A stretch of 33,257 bases of DNA, from assembly GCF_946479965.1 (NCBI RefSeq), contig NZ_CAMLHX010000047.1, positions 1 to 33,257 on the forward strand, in the 5' to 3' direction. Shown in pieces: positions 15,121 to 22,132 of this stretch (position 1 is the stretch's first letter; every line of letters starts with the position of its first letter). Below the pieces are notes generated by a model. It was not told the origin of the DNA. It was given only the letters and a program-made list of their open reading frames with translations, and did no database searches. The translations under genes were made by a program, and so were the position numbers. This DNA is from an uncultured Mucilaginibacter sp. GTDB taxonomy: Bacteria; Bacteroidota; Bacteroidia; Sphingobacteriales; Sphingobacteriaceae.

Positions 15121-16278
15121 TTATTTAAAAAGTAAAGGAGCTGTGGCTGCTACATATTGTTTAACGTTCATCCAGGTGTGGCCGCCGCCGGTGATAAGGC
15201 TTTTGTAGTTTACATTATGCGCCTTCAGGTAATCCAGAAACTCAACTGTTGGTTTGTACAGAAAATCCTCAGTGCCAACGCTCACCCAAAATAGTTTAAA
15301 TTTTTGGTTGGTTACAGCTGGCTTGCCTGCCACATCCTTATATTCGGTTTCCATTTCTTTAGATGATAGGTATGCGCTGTAGGTACATACATAGGCAAAT
15401 TTGTCCATGTTACCTAAAGCAGTACGCAGCGTTTCGCCGCCACCACGAGAGAACCCGCCAATAGCACGATTAGCAGCGCCCGGCAATGTGCGATAACTTT
15501 TCTCGATGTAAGGGATAACTTTTGTAGTAAGATCAGTTGAGAAATTCTTGGCCCGTGTTACAGCTTCCTCGCTTTCGCGACCGCTCGGGTCGGCTGGTTT
15601 TAGGCCACCTTTTTGATCGGCAACGCGTGCTTCAATATTGCCATTGGGCATTACTATTATCATTGGCTTTGCTTTGCCTTCGGCGATAAGATTATCCAGT
15701 ATCAGATTAACTTTTCCTACCTTAAAAAAGGTTTCTTCGGTATCAGTAGTACCGCTGATAAGATAATAAACAGGATATTTTTTGTTTTGAGTTTGGTCGT
15801 AACCTGGGGGAGTATATACTACTAATGATCCGGTTGTGTTTTCAACACCTGGATAATACTCGTAAGTAACAGCACCATGCGGAACATCTTTCAAAGCATG
15901 AATTAGCGGCTCATCTCCTTTAACATCTAAAAGGCTACCCTTAAAGCGCTCGTTCGGGAAGAAATCCACATTTGCAGGATCCATAACAGATATGCCATCC
16001 ACAACAAAATTGTAGGGATAGATATCCGGTTTTACAGGGCCCACGGTTACACTCCACTGTCCTTGTTCATTTTTGGTCATGGCTACAGGAGCAGTCAAAA
16101 ACTGGCCGCTCAGCTTAACCTCTTTAGCGGTAGGCGCAATGTAATTGAATGTTACGGTTTTGTCGGCATTAACTCTCGGCGATGATGCTAGCGGTCCGCG
16201 TGGAGGTTGCCCATTTACAAGTGCGGGTAAGCAGAGCAAACAAATTAATAGCGCTCTTAAAGCATTGTTTTGTTTCAT
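15121..16278 (-). CDS. CE1-type carbohydrate esterase with N-terminal CBM48-like domain, paralogue
   Basis: A 385-residue first gene of the esterase operon. The signal peptide is MKQNNALRALLICLLCLPAL with cleavage likely near VNG-QPP. An early-set domain (TVTFNYIAPTAKEVKLSGQF, DIYPYNFVVDG, NERFKGSLLDVKG) precedes a CE1 domain with PVYYLISGTTDTEET, Ser277 in IGGFSRGGGET, Asp338 in SVGTEDFLY and His367 in TGGGHTWMN. Compared with the downstream paralogue it has about 25 extra residues after IVMPNGN (EARVADQKGGLKPADPSGRE), likely a lid over the active site. The pair probably arose by tandem duplication and diverged in specificity. A near-consensus promoter lies about 70 bp upstream. Confidence 0.9.
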   Translation of the reverse strand: MKQNNALRALLICLLCLPALVNGQPPRGPLASSPRVNADKTVTFNYIAPTAKEVKLSGQFLTAPVAMTKNEQGQWSVTVGPVKPDIYPYNFVVDGISVMDPANVDFFPNERFKGSLLDVKGDEPLIHALKDVPHGAVTYEYYPGVENTTGSLVVYTPPGYDQTQNKKYPVYYLISGTTDTEETFFKVGKVNLILDNLIAEGKAKPMIIVMPNGNIEARVADQKGGLKPADPSGRESEEAVTRAKNFSTDLTTKVIPYIEKSYRTLPGAANRAIGGFSRGGGETLRTALGNMDKFAYVCTYSAYLSSKEMETEYKDVAGKPAVTNQKFKLFWVSVGTEDFLYKPTVEFLDYLKAHNVNYKSLITGGGHTWMNVKQYVAATAPLLFK

Positions 16279-16347
16279 AGTTTATTGTTGGTTTATAAAT
16301 GCCGTCGGTTTAGAAACAGCGGGTTCCGGTTTATCAGGTTACTAAGT

Positions 16348-16381
16348 CAAAAATACAATCCGAAATCGAAATAGTAACAAA
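16348..16381 (-). promoter_or_regulatory. Bacteroidota promoter of the esterase operon
   Basis: On the minus strand, TTTG (16378-16381), 22 nt, then TATTTTTG (16348-16355) matches TTTG / TAnnTTTG exactly in both boxes. The predicted RNA start near 16342 gives a leader of about 65 nt. A weak LacI-like site, TAAAATCGCTTACT (16409-16422; 10 of 12 fixed positions), lies just upstream. Confidence 0.7.
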
Positions 16382-16471
16382 AATGTTAAAATTGTTTACA
16401 ACTGTAGGTAAAATCGCTTACTTATTTAAGTTATTTAACGGTCACAATAAACCATGTGAGCTACCGGGAAT

Positions 16472-16517
16472 ATAACAGAAAACGTCTTCAGAGTTAGCGG
16501 GAGGCGTTTTCTGTTAT
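16472..16517. terminator. Inverted repeat between the xylanase gene and the esterase operon
   Basis: A perfect 13-bp inverted repeat ATAACAGAAAACG / CGTTTTCTGTTAT has a 20-nt loop. It follows the xylanase stop codon on the minus strand and probably terminates it. The T-run is only short, so partial read-through into the esterase operon is possible. Confidence 0.6.
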
Positions 16518-16551
16518 CGTCAGATGTCGGATATCGCCCTAAACTATATTA

Positions 16552-17751
16552 TCAGAATTTCTTCGAGCCCGCGGGAGGTGTTGCCTTTGTACTGCCTACT
16601 TTTTTAGGAACATTTATAACCGCCTGAAAAGCCGGTTTTTGTTTCCACTGCCTATCCCAAAGCAAAGGGTAGTTCATCCGGCCCGGTATTGGCGAGCCGT
16701 TTTTCCAGCTTTGGCCATCTTGTACACCCCAAAGGGTTACGCGTGCTATCTGATCGCGGTGTTTGTAAAATATCTCAAATATATCCGCGTATCTTTTGGC
16801 TAATTGTGCCTGTACGTCATCAGGCAAGCCGTTTCTGTATGGATCTAAATAAGTTTTAAATTCTTCCAACTGCAACTGCCTATCGGGATTCAGCGTCCAT
16901 CCGGTTAGCTGCCCTTCTCTGCTAAGCGGTAAAACATCAATATCAAGCTCGGTTATCATTACCTTAATACCTAAAGCCGAATAAGCGTTAATGGCATCCT
17001 CGATATACTGATTTTTAGGATAGTTAAGTCCCCAATGGCCCTGCAAACCTACGCCATCAATGCGGATGCCTTCTTTTTGCAGCATTTTTACCATGCGTAC
17101 TATACCGTCGCGTTTTTCAGGGCGCCATGCGTTAAATTCGTTGTAATAAAGCTCGGTATTAGGGGCGTACTGTGCTGCGTATTTAAAGGCATACTTTACC
17201 AGCGTATCGCCGTTGCCAACAGATTTTATCCAATTGCTGTTGGTACGATAGTTTCCATCTTCGCCCATTTGTTCGTTCACAACGTCCCAGGCGTTGATGC
17301 GACCCTTATACCTGCCGGCTACTGCTTCAATATGACTCCTTAATCTTTCCAGTTGCTCTTCCTTTGTATTTGGTTTGCCCTCTTTATTGGTAAAAAACCA
17401 GTCAGGCGTTTGTTGATGCCATACAAGCGTATGCCCCATTATCCACATTTTATTCTTTTCGCCAAACTCTACATACTGATCTGCCGGCCCCCAGTTGTAT
17501 TCTCCGGGACGCGGGTTTATTACCGCGGCTTTCAGGTTATTTTCAATGGTGATAGCGTTAAAGTGCTTTAGCACCGTATCTCTCAACTGCTTACTGCGCT
17601 CAGAGGTAATATTAGGGGATATAGAAGCACCTATTAAAAAGGCATCCTTATAAACGTCTTTTAAAGCCTGTGCCTTAACAAGTGTTGGCGTTATCAAACA
17701 GCTGATAAACAGCGCTGGCAGCGCAATTAAAACATACTTTAACCGGTTCAT
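16552..17751 (-). CDS. Endo-1,4-beta-xylanase, GH10
   Basis: A 399-residue secreted or lipid-anchored retaining xylanase. An N-terminal signal (MNRLKYVLIALPALFISCLI) contains a Cys at position 18, but the residues after it are hydrophobic, so cleavage near VKAQA seems more likely than lipidation. The GH10 barrel is complete: ENNLKAAVINPRPGEYNW, GHTLVWHQQTPDWFF, the acid/base Glu160 in NAWDVVNEQ, LYYNEFNAW, and the nucleophile Glu268 in VMITELDIDVLP, ending with VTLWGVQDGQSW. A short Pro/Lys-rich tail closes the protein, and there is no carbohydrate-binding module. It cuts the xylan backbone, while the esterases downstream would remove side-chain esters. The genes run in the same direction, with a hairpin and a second promoter between. 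Confidence 0.97.
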   Translation of the reverse strand: MNRLKYVLIALPALFISCLITPTLVKAQALKDVYKDAFLIGASISPNITSERSKQLRDTVLKHFNAITIENNLKAAVINPRPGEYNWGPADQYVEFGEKNKMWIMGHTLVWHQQTPDWFFTNKEGKPNTKEEQLERLRSHIEAVAGRYKGRINAWDVVNEQMGEDGNYRTNSNWIKSVGNGDTLVKYAFKYAAQYAPNTELYYNEFNAWRPEKRDGIVRMVKMLQKEGIRIDGVGLQGHWGLNYPKNQYIEDAINAYSALGIKVMITELDIDVLPLSREGQLTGWTLNPDRQLQLEEFKTYLDPYRNGLPDDVQAQLAKRYADIFEIFYKHRDQIARVTLWGVQDGQSWKNGSPIPGRMNYPLLWDRQWKQKPAFQAVINVPKKVGSTKATPPAGSKKF

Positions 17752-17888
17752 TGTCTTTGCTAATTATAATTGGTTGTGTCATTGATCCCGGCTTGTATAG
17801 TATAACGCGCCGGATCATTAATAAGTAAAGAAACATAAATAACCCCTGCCAAAAAAACCGACATTGTAACATCTTGGTAGCAGATACA

Positions 17889-17919
17889 AAAAAGCCCTAC
17901 CCGGTATACCAGGCAGGGC
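17889..17919 (-). terminator. Intrinsic terminator after the aldo/keto reductase gene
   Basis: GCCCTACC (17894-17901) and GGCAGGGC (17912-17919) pair with one mismatch, followed on the minus strand by six T. Confidence 0.75.
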
Positions 17920-17941
17920 AGTTGAATTTATTTAATCGATA

Positions 17942-18973
17942 TTAGCATAAGGCGGGTATTGGGTTTAGTTTGGTGTTTTGCCGCTGGTGCCAGTACGGGT
18001 AAACCGGATCGCGGTCGCTTGCGGCATCCAGTTTCTTTATTTGGTCGATGGTTAGGTTCCAGCCCACAGCGCCCAGGTTTTGCTTAAGCTGCTCCTCGTT
18101 GCGGGCGCCTATTATCAGATTAACTACCGTAGGGCGTTGCAGCAGCCAGTTTAATGCTACTTGAGGCACGGTTTTGCCGGTTTCTTCGGCAACTTCATCC
18201 AACGCATCGATGATCGGATAAAGGCGATCAAAATCTACCTTAGGGCCGTGACCACCGCCCTGGCTTATACGGTTATCAGCAGGCATACCGGTGCCGCGTC
18301 TGAACTTGCCGCTTAACTGGCCTGATGACAGCGGGCTCCAAACAATGGTGCTCACCTTTTGATCTACACCTACGGGCATAAGCTCCCACTCAAACTCACG
18401 GTCCAGGAGGGAGTAGTAGGCCTGGTGGGCCACATACCGCGCCCAGCCATACCGCTCAGATACCGACAGCGACTTCATTAAATGCCAGCCCGAGAAGTTA
18501 GAGCAGGCTATGTAACGGATCTTGCCTGCAGTTATCAAGTCATCCAAAGCGTGCAGGGTTTCTTCAACGGGCGTGTTGCCGTCAAAGGCATGCATATGGT
18601 AGATATCTATATGGTCAACGCCCAGGCGTTTAAGACTGGCGTTGCATTCTTTTACCAGGTTATAGCGGGATGAGCCTACGTCGTTCGGGTTATCACTCAT
18701 GGGCAAGGTGGCTTTGGTTGAGATCAGCACCTTGTCATGCAGTCCCTTAATGGCTTGCCCCAGTATCTCTTCGGACATGCCTTGCGAGTAGACGTTAGCC
18801 GTATCAAACAGCGTTACCCCGGCATCAAGGCACAGGTTTACCATGCGTTTGGCCTCGGCTACGTCTGTGCTGCCCCAGGCCTTGAAAAACTCGTTGCCGC
18901 CGCCAAAGGTTGCTGTACCCAGGCTAAGTACCGGCACGTAAAACCCCGACGCGCCCAATTGTCTGTATTCCAT
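17942..18973 (-). CDS. Aldo/keto reductase
   Basis: A 343-residue NADPH-dependent aldo/keto reductase with the (alpha/beta)8 barrel. The catalytic tetrad can be placed: Asp57 and Tyr62 in LFDTANVYSQG, Lys87 in LISTKATLP and His128 in IDIYHMHAFD. The cofactor part includes WSPLSSGQLSGKFRRG, and VVNLIIGARNEEQL near the C-terminus. Family relatives of this length (YajO / YhdN / general stress type) reduce aldehydes, sugars or dicarbonyls. A sugar substrate is possible beside xylan genes, but nothing in the sequence proves it. It is monocistronic, with its own terminator between it and the xylanase gene. Confidence 0.93.
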   Translation of the reverse strand: MEYRQLGASGFYVPVLSLGTATFGGGNEFFKAWGSTDVAEAKRMVNLCLDAGVTLFDTANVYSQGMSEEILGQAIKGLHDKVLISTKATLPMSDNPNDVGSSRYNLVKECNASLKRLGVDHIDIYHMHAFDGNTPVEETLHALDDLITAGKIRYIACSNFSGWHLMKSLSVSERYGWARYVAHQAYYSLLDREFEWELMPVGVDQKVSTIVWSPLSSGQLSGKFRRGTGMPADNRISQGGGHGPKVDFDRLYPIIDALDEVAEETGKTVPQVALNWLLQRPTVVNLIIGARNEEQLKQNLGAVGWNLTIDQIKKLDAASDRDPVYPYWHQRQNTKLNPIPALC

Positions 18974-19347
18974 AGTATGATGTGTTGTTTGTTGTGATGC
19001 CGTAAAGTTAGCAGATGAAAGCTTACGCTGTTTTCATGGTTTTGTCATTTGTTGAAGAAAATAGGGTAAGGCATTTTTTTGCGTGTAACGGCTTGCGTTA
19101 GTGTTCCAAAAAATATAAAGCCTTGAAAAATTAATTTTTCAGTGACGGACTTAAACGCCTGTACATCAAGACAATTGCATTTAATGGTGGAACACTTTGG
19201 AACAGTTTGAAACTACTTATAAGTCAGTAAGATTAGCTGTAAATTGTATGTAATAGTCTATAAATCAATTACTTGCTGGCATTGGTGTGTTTTTGTGCAT
19301 TTTGAAACAGTTTGGAACAGCAATTGGAACACCAAAATTGAACAAAG
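18974..19347. other. Gene-free region with iterated TGGAACACTTTGGAACA motifs (island B)
   Basis: No convincing gene. It carries the promoter region of the aldo/keto reductase and, from 19101 on, single and clustered TTCCAAA / TTTGGAA motifs. There is also a short perfect hairpin AAAAATTAATTTTT near 19125-19138. Confidence 0.6.
19188..19331. repeat. Iterated motif array, island B
   Basis: TGGAACACTTTGGAACA (19188-19204), GTTTGAAACT, then the palindrome-containing ACTTATAAGTCAG (19215-19227). A second cluster of TTTGAAACAG, TTTGGAACAG and ATTGGAACA lies at 19301-19331. Read on the minus strand it has the same order as island A: CTGACTTATAAGT followed by TGTTnCAAAGTGTTnCA. Confidence 0.55.
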
Positions 19348-19506
19348 CGTCATTGCGAGGAACGAAGCAAACTCTACACAAGCTGATAAAAGCAATGTGA
19401 TTGAACTTGGGCGCTTCGGCACGCGGGTCTCCGATAGAAGTAATAATCCTATGCCTATCTGTCGGGGTCCCGATAGCTATCGGGAGCTTCGTTCCTCGCA
19501 ATGACG
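19348..19506. mobile_element. 159-bp MITE-like element with 21-bp terminal inverted repeats
   Basis: The ends are perfect 21-bp inverted copies (19348-19368 and 19486-19506), beginning CGTCATTGCGAGGAACGAAG. The interior contains an 18-bp perfect palindrome TCCCGATAGCTATCGGGA (19468-19485). No transposase is encoded. The end sequence is of the kind widely repeated between genes in Sphingobacteriaceae, which I state from memory. Open frames across it on both strands are repeat shadows. Confidence 0.8.
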
Positions 19507-19727
19507 AGCGGGAGTAGCTCCCATTTTCGCATCAAACCTGATCAAAACTTTCACGTTCTCGCAAGTTTTGGGGATGTTCTGGTATGAAAGGTTTTGAACC
19601 TTATCAGTAAATCTTAGATGCAAGAACAAGGTCTGCAGGCGCATGGGTGACAAGCGCGGCCCGCGGGGAACGCTATAGTTCTGACACTTCACAAAAATTA
19701 AATATCCCCCAATTATCAAAAAAATTC
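19507..19727. other. Gene-free stretch upstream of the RNA-repair operon
   Basis: I see no gene. A small hairpin GGGAG-TAG-CTCCC lies at 19510-19522, directly after the MITE-like element. A GC-rich patch around 19640-19675 contrasts with AT-rich DNA on both sides and may be decayed mobile DNA. Confidence 0.4.
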
Positions 19728-19735
19728 TATCTTTG
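19728..19735 (+). promoter_or_regulatory. -7 box of the RNA-repair operon promoter
   Basis: TATCTTTG is an exact TAnnTTTG box and is followed by GCATC, common at Bacteroidota start sites. No clear -33 TTTG is present. Predicted start near 19740, leaving a leader of about 255 nt before the first large gene. Confidence 0.55.
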
Positions 19736-19778
19736 CATCCAATTCCTGATTTGTTAACGTTTTAAATATCAAGGAATC

Positions 19779-19826
19779 ATGACAGAGCAACGCTACATAT
19801 CGCCCCTTTCGCTCATTGCCCATTAG
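19779..19826 (+). CDS. Possible 15-codon leader ORF with in-frame downstream extension
   Basis: ATG at 19779 with AAGGA five bases upstream opens MTEQRYISPLSLIAH and stops at TAG (19824-19826). The same frame continues open for 33 more codons to TAA at 19926-19928, encoding a hydrophobic stretch (YFLQVALVTMLFFACRINLS). It is therefore either a leader peptide, a read-through ORF, or a small membrane-protein gene broken by a nonsense mutation. The stop codon overlaps the left arm of the GGCAGGCAAA stem. Confidence 0.35.
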   Translation: MTEQRYISPLSLIAH

Positions 19827-19893
19827 GCAGGCAAACACCGCACATTTTATTTTTTACAGGTTGCTTTGGTAACCATGCTGTTTTTTGCCTGCC
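19826..19893 (+). promoter_or_regulatory. Long-range stem in the operon leader
   Basis: GGCAGGCAAA (19826-19835) and TTTGCCTGCC (19884-19893) form a perfect 10-bp stem enclosing 48 nt. The left arm starts on the last base of the mini-ORF stop codon, so a ribosome on the mini-ORF would block it. A small CCCC-ATTC-GGGG hairpin follows before the GTG at 19995. This resembles an attenuation or translational-control leader; the function is inference. Confidence 0.45.
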
Positions 19894-19994
19894 GAATTAA
19901 TTTATCGGGTTTTTTGAGCGCTCTTTAAAGGGTATATCCCCATTCGGGGACGAATAAAGAATTCAATAATATTTCGAAAATATTTAATAGCAGT

Positions 19995-20726
19995 GTGAAC
20001 ACACATGAATGGCCCTGCCGTATCAAATCGGCAAGGCGAAAAAAGCGGCTCGTTAAACATCATCGCGATAAGCAACTGATACAACTGGATAAACGAAGGA
20101 CTGAACTGGAGCACGAAAGGCGGCATTTGCCACCGGTGCCTTTAGCGCATCCCTACCAGCGCGGCTGGAAACGGTTTTTTGTGTTGCTCGAGGATTTAAA
20201 ACATGGCCCGCGGGCTGAGTTTTATGAGGCTTTGCTGCAAAAGATCAATACGGTTGAGCATTGCCGGGACAAATCATTTAAACGAAAAAAGTACCGTAAG
20301 CAACGCTATGTGTACAAAGTGAAGTCACAAAGCTTGCGCGATGTTGGTGAGTACGAATGGCAAGTTAACCGGATGGGATTGACCGACGAGGAAAAAGCTT
20401 GCTTTACCCGTGTGGAGACTTTCAGCAAAAAAACCTGGCGCACAAACATAAAATATGTGTTTGCCGAGCCCTGGCGCTATGTGCTTAAAGTTGCCCCACA
20501 TATAGTAACGCACAGCATAGCTGTTGACGGCGAACTGGAGCAAGAGCTGGCCTGGATTGAGGGTTATATTGAGCATAATGACTTTTGGCCGCGCATCAAT
20601 TTGCTTACACGTGGACGGCGTTACCGCTGGAAAGACGAGTTTAACCAGCCGCTTAAATACATTAACAAATTAAAAAACATACCCAGGTATAGCCAAACAA
20701 AAGCTTACCTGGATTTAGAAACATAA
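19995..20726 (+). CDS. Basic hypothetical protein, first gene of the RtcB-PrfH operon
   Basis: I cannot assign a family to this 243-residue protein. It is very rich in Arg, Lys and aromatic residues. The N-terminal third is strongly basic and charged (RRKKRLVKHHRDKQLIQLDK), as is KSFKRKKYRKQRYVYKVK in the middle. FAEPWRYVLKVAPHIVTHSI and the Trp-containing end RYRWKDEFNQPLKYINKLKN look like conserved folded parts. There is no signal or membrane segment, and the composition suits RNA or ribosome binding. The start is GTG at 19995 (MNTHEWPCRIKS); the nearby ATG is out of frame. It ends 4 nt before rtcB, so it is cotranscribed with the RNA ligase and PrfH and probably works with them. No catalytic motif is visible. 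Confidence 0.8.
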   Translation: MNTHEWPCRIKSARRKKRLVKHHRDKQLIQLDKRRTELEHERRHLPPVPLAHPYQRGWKRFFVLLEDLKHGPRAEFYEALLQKINTVEHCRDKSFKRKKYRKQRYVYKVKSQSLRDVGEYEWQVNRMGLTDEEKACFTRVETFSKKTWRTNIKYVFAEPWRYVLKVAPHIVTHSIAVDGELEQELAWIEGYIEHNDFWPRINLLTRGRRYRWKDEFNQPLKYINKLKNIPRYSQTKAYLDLET

Positions 20727-20730
20727 CCCA

Positions 20731-22131
20731 ATGGGCAATTTAAAAATAAAAGATCTAAGTAAAATAGGCTATCACAATGATCAGCTGCGAAGCCTGGTTA
20801 TCGGTATAGCCTCAAAAAACTTTAAGCACCACAGTAAGCAGCAATTGCTGGATCTGCTGGTGGAAATTAAAAACAATCCGGAGCGATTTCTGGAAAACGA
20901 ATTAACAAGTAAAATAGCCGAGAAGGTGATTGGCAAAGTAGAAGCGCCGGTATTTAAAACTTACGTGCTGCGCGATGAGCCGGTTTACTGCAAAACGTAT
21001 GGCGGCATGGGCATTGAAGCATCAGCCAAAAAACAAATGGACCTGGCTAACCTGCTGCCCGTGAGTGTGCAGGGCGCGTTAATGCCCGATGCACACATGG
21101 GTTTCGGTCTGCCAATTGGCGGGGTACTGGCTACTGATAATGTGGTGATACCATACGCTGTAGGTATGGATATTGGCTGCCGCATGGCGTTGTCTATCAT
21201 TGACGAGAGTGATGGTTTTTTGAAACGTTTTGATTACAAAATAAAGCAGGCATTAAAAGATCACACGCATTTTGGCATGGAGGGCGGATTGGATACCAGG
21301 CAGGAGCACGAGGTGCTGGATAGCCAGGTATTTAATGACGTCGCTTTTTTAAAACCGTTGCGCAGTAAAGCGGTAAGGCAGTTAGGCACGTCGGGCGGAG
21401 GTAACCACTTTGTGGAGCTTGGCGAGATTGAGCTTTTTGCGGATAACACTTTGGGCTTGCCTGCAAAGAAATACACTGCGTTGTTGAGTCATTCGGGCAG
21501 CCGGGGATTAGGATCAGCGATAGCGAGGCACTATACTCAAATTGCCATGAACACCTGCAAACTGCCGCGCCATGCGCAGCAATTAGCATGGTTAGATATG
21601 AACAGCGAAGCAGGGCAGGAGTATTGGTTAACCATGACGCTTGCCGGCGATTATGCCAAGGCTTGCCATGAGCGTATCCATGCCAATTTGTTAAAGGCTC
21701 TGGGCTTACAGGCTATGCATGTGGTAGAGAACCACCACAACTTTGCGTGGAAAGACAGGCTGACCAATGGCTCTGAAGTAATAGTGCACCGCAAAGGGGC
21801 CACGCCGGCACACAAAGACGAACTGGGTATCATCCCCGGCAGCATGACCACCCCGGCGTATTTGGTGGCAGGGAAGGGGAGTGAAAACGCCTTGTACTCG
21901 GCGTCGCACGGTGCAGGCAGGGCAATGAGCAGGCAAAAGGCAAAAGAAAGTATGACCGTATCGGCCATGAAAAAAATGCTGACCCATGCCGGCGTTACTT
22001 TAATAGGCGGCACTGTTGAAGAGAATCCTTTAGCATACAAGGATATTGAAACGGTAATTGCCGCGCAAACCGACCTGGTTGATATACAGGGCAAGTTTTA
22101 TCCGCGTATTGTTAGAATGAATAAGGAGTAA
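20731..22131 (+). CDS. rtcB: RNA-splicing ligase RtcB
   Basis: A 466-residue GTP- and Mn2+-dependent ligase that joins 2',3'-cyclic phosphate (or 3'-phosphate) ends to 5'-OH ends through an RtcB-pGMP intermediate. All active-site elements are present: PDAHMGFGLPIGG (Asp120, His122), VGMDIGCRM (Asp147, Cys150), GTSGGGNHFVELG (Asn225, His226), SHSGSRGLG (His254), VVENHHNFAW (His335), HRKGATPAH, and the guanylylated His393 in YSASHGAGRAMSR. Pairing with prfH one base downstream places it with the RtcB2-type enzymes linked to resealing cleaved 16S rRNA rather than generic tRNA repair. The upstream basic gene ends 4 nt before its ATG. No archease is nearby. Confidence 0.96.
   Translation: MGNLKIKDLSKIGYHNDQLRSLVIGIASKNFKHHSKQQLLDLLVEIKNNPERFLENELTSKIAEKVIGKVEAPVFKTYVLRDEPVYCKTYGGMGIEASAKKQMDLANLLPVSVQGALMPDAHMGFGLPIGGVLATDNVVIPYAVGMDIGCRMALSIIDESDGFLKRFDYKIKQALKDHTHFGMEGGLDTRQEHEVLDSQVFNDVAFLKPLRSKAVRQLGTSGGGNHFVELGEIELFADNTLGLPAKKYTALLSHSGSRGLGSAIARHYTQIAMNTCKLPRHAQQLAWLDMNSEAGQEYWLTMTLAGDYAKACHERIHANLLKALGLQAMHVVENHHNFAWKDRLTNGSEVIVHRKGATPAHKDELGIIPGSMTTPAYLVAGKGSENALYSASHGAGRAMSRQKAKESMTVSAMKKMLTHAGVTLIGGTVEENPLAYKDIETVIAAQTDLVDIQGKFYPRIVRMNKE
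22123..22128 (+). promoter_or_regulatory. Strong Shine-Dalgarno of prfH inside the end of rtcB
   Basis: AAGGAG ends 4 nt before the prfH ATG and overlaps the last codons of rtcB. Such sites are unusual in this window and support tightly coupled translation of the two genes. Confidence 0.65.
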
Positions 22132-22132
22132 T

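Noticed and set aside
19244..19719. Open frames on both strands across the MITE-like element
   Set aside because: Their residues come from the inverted ends (for example the CEERSS-type peptide), a known artefact of this repeat class.
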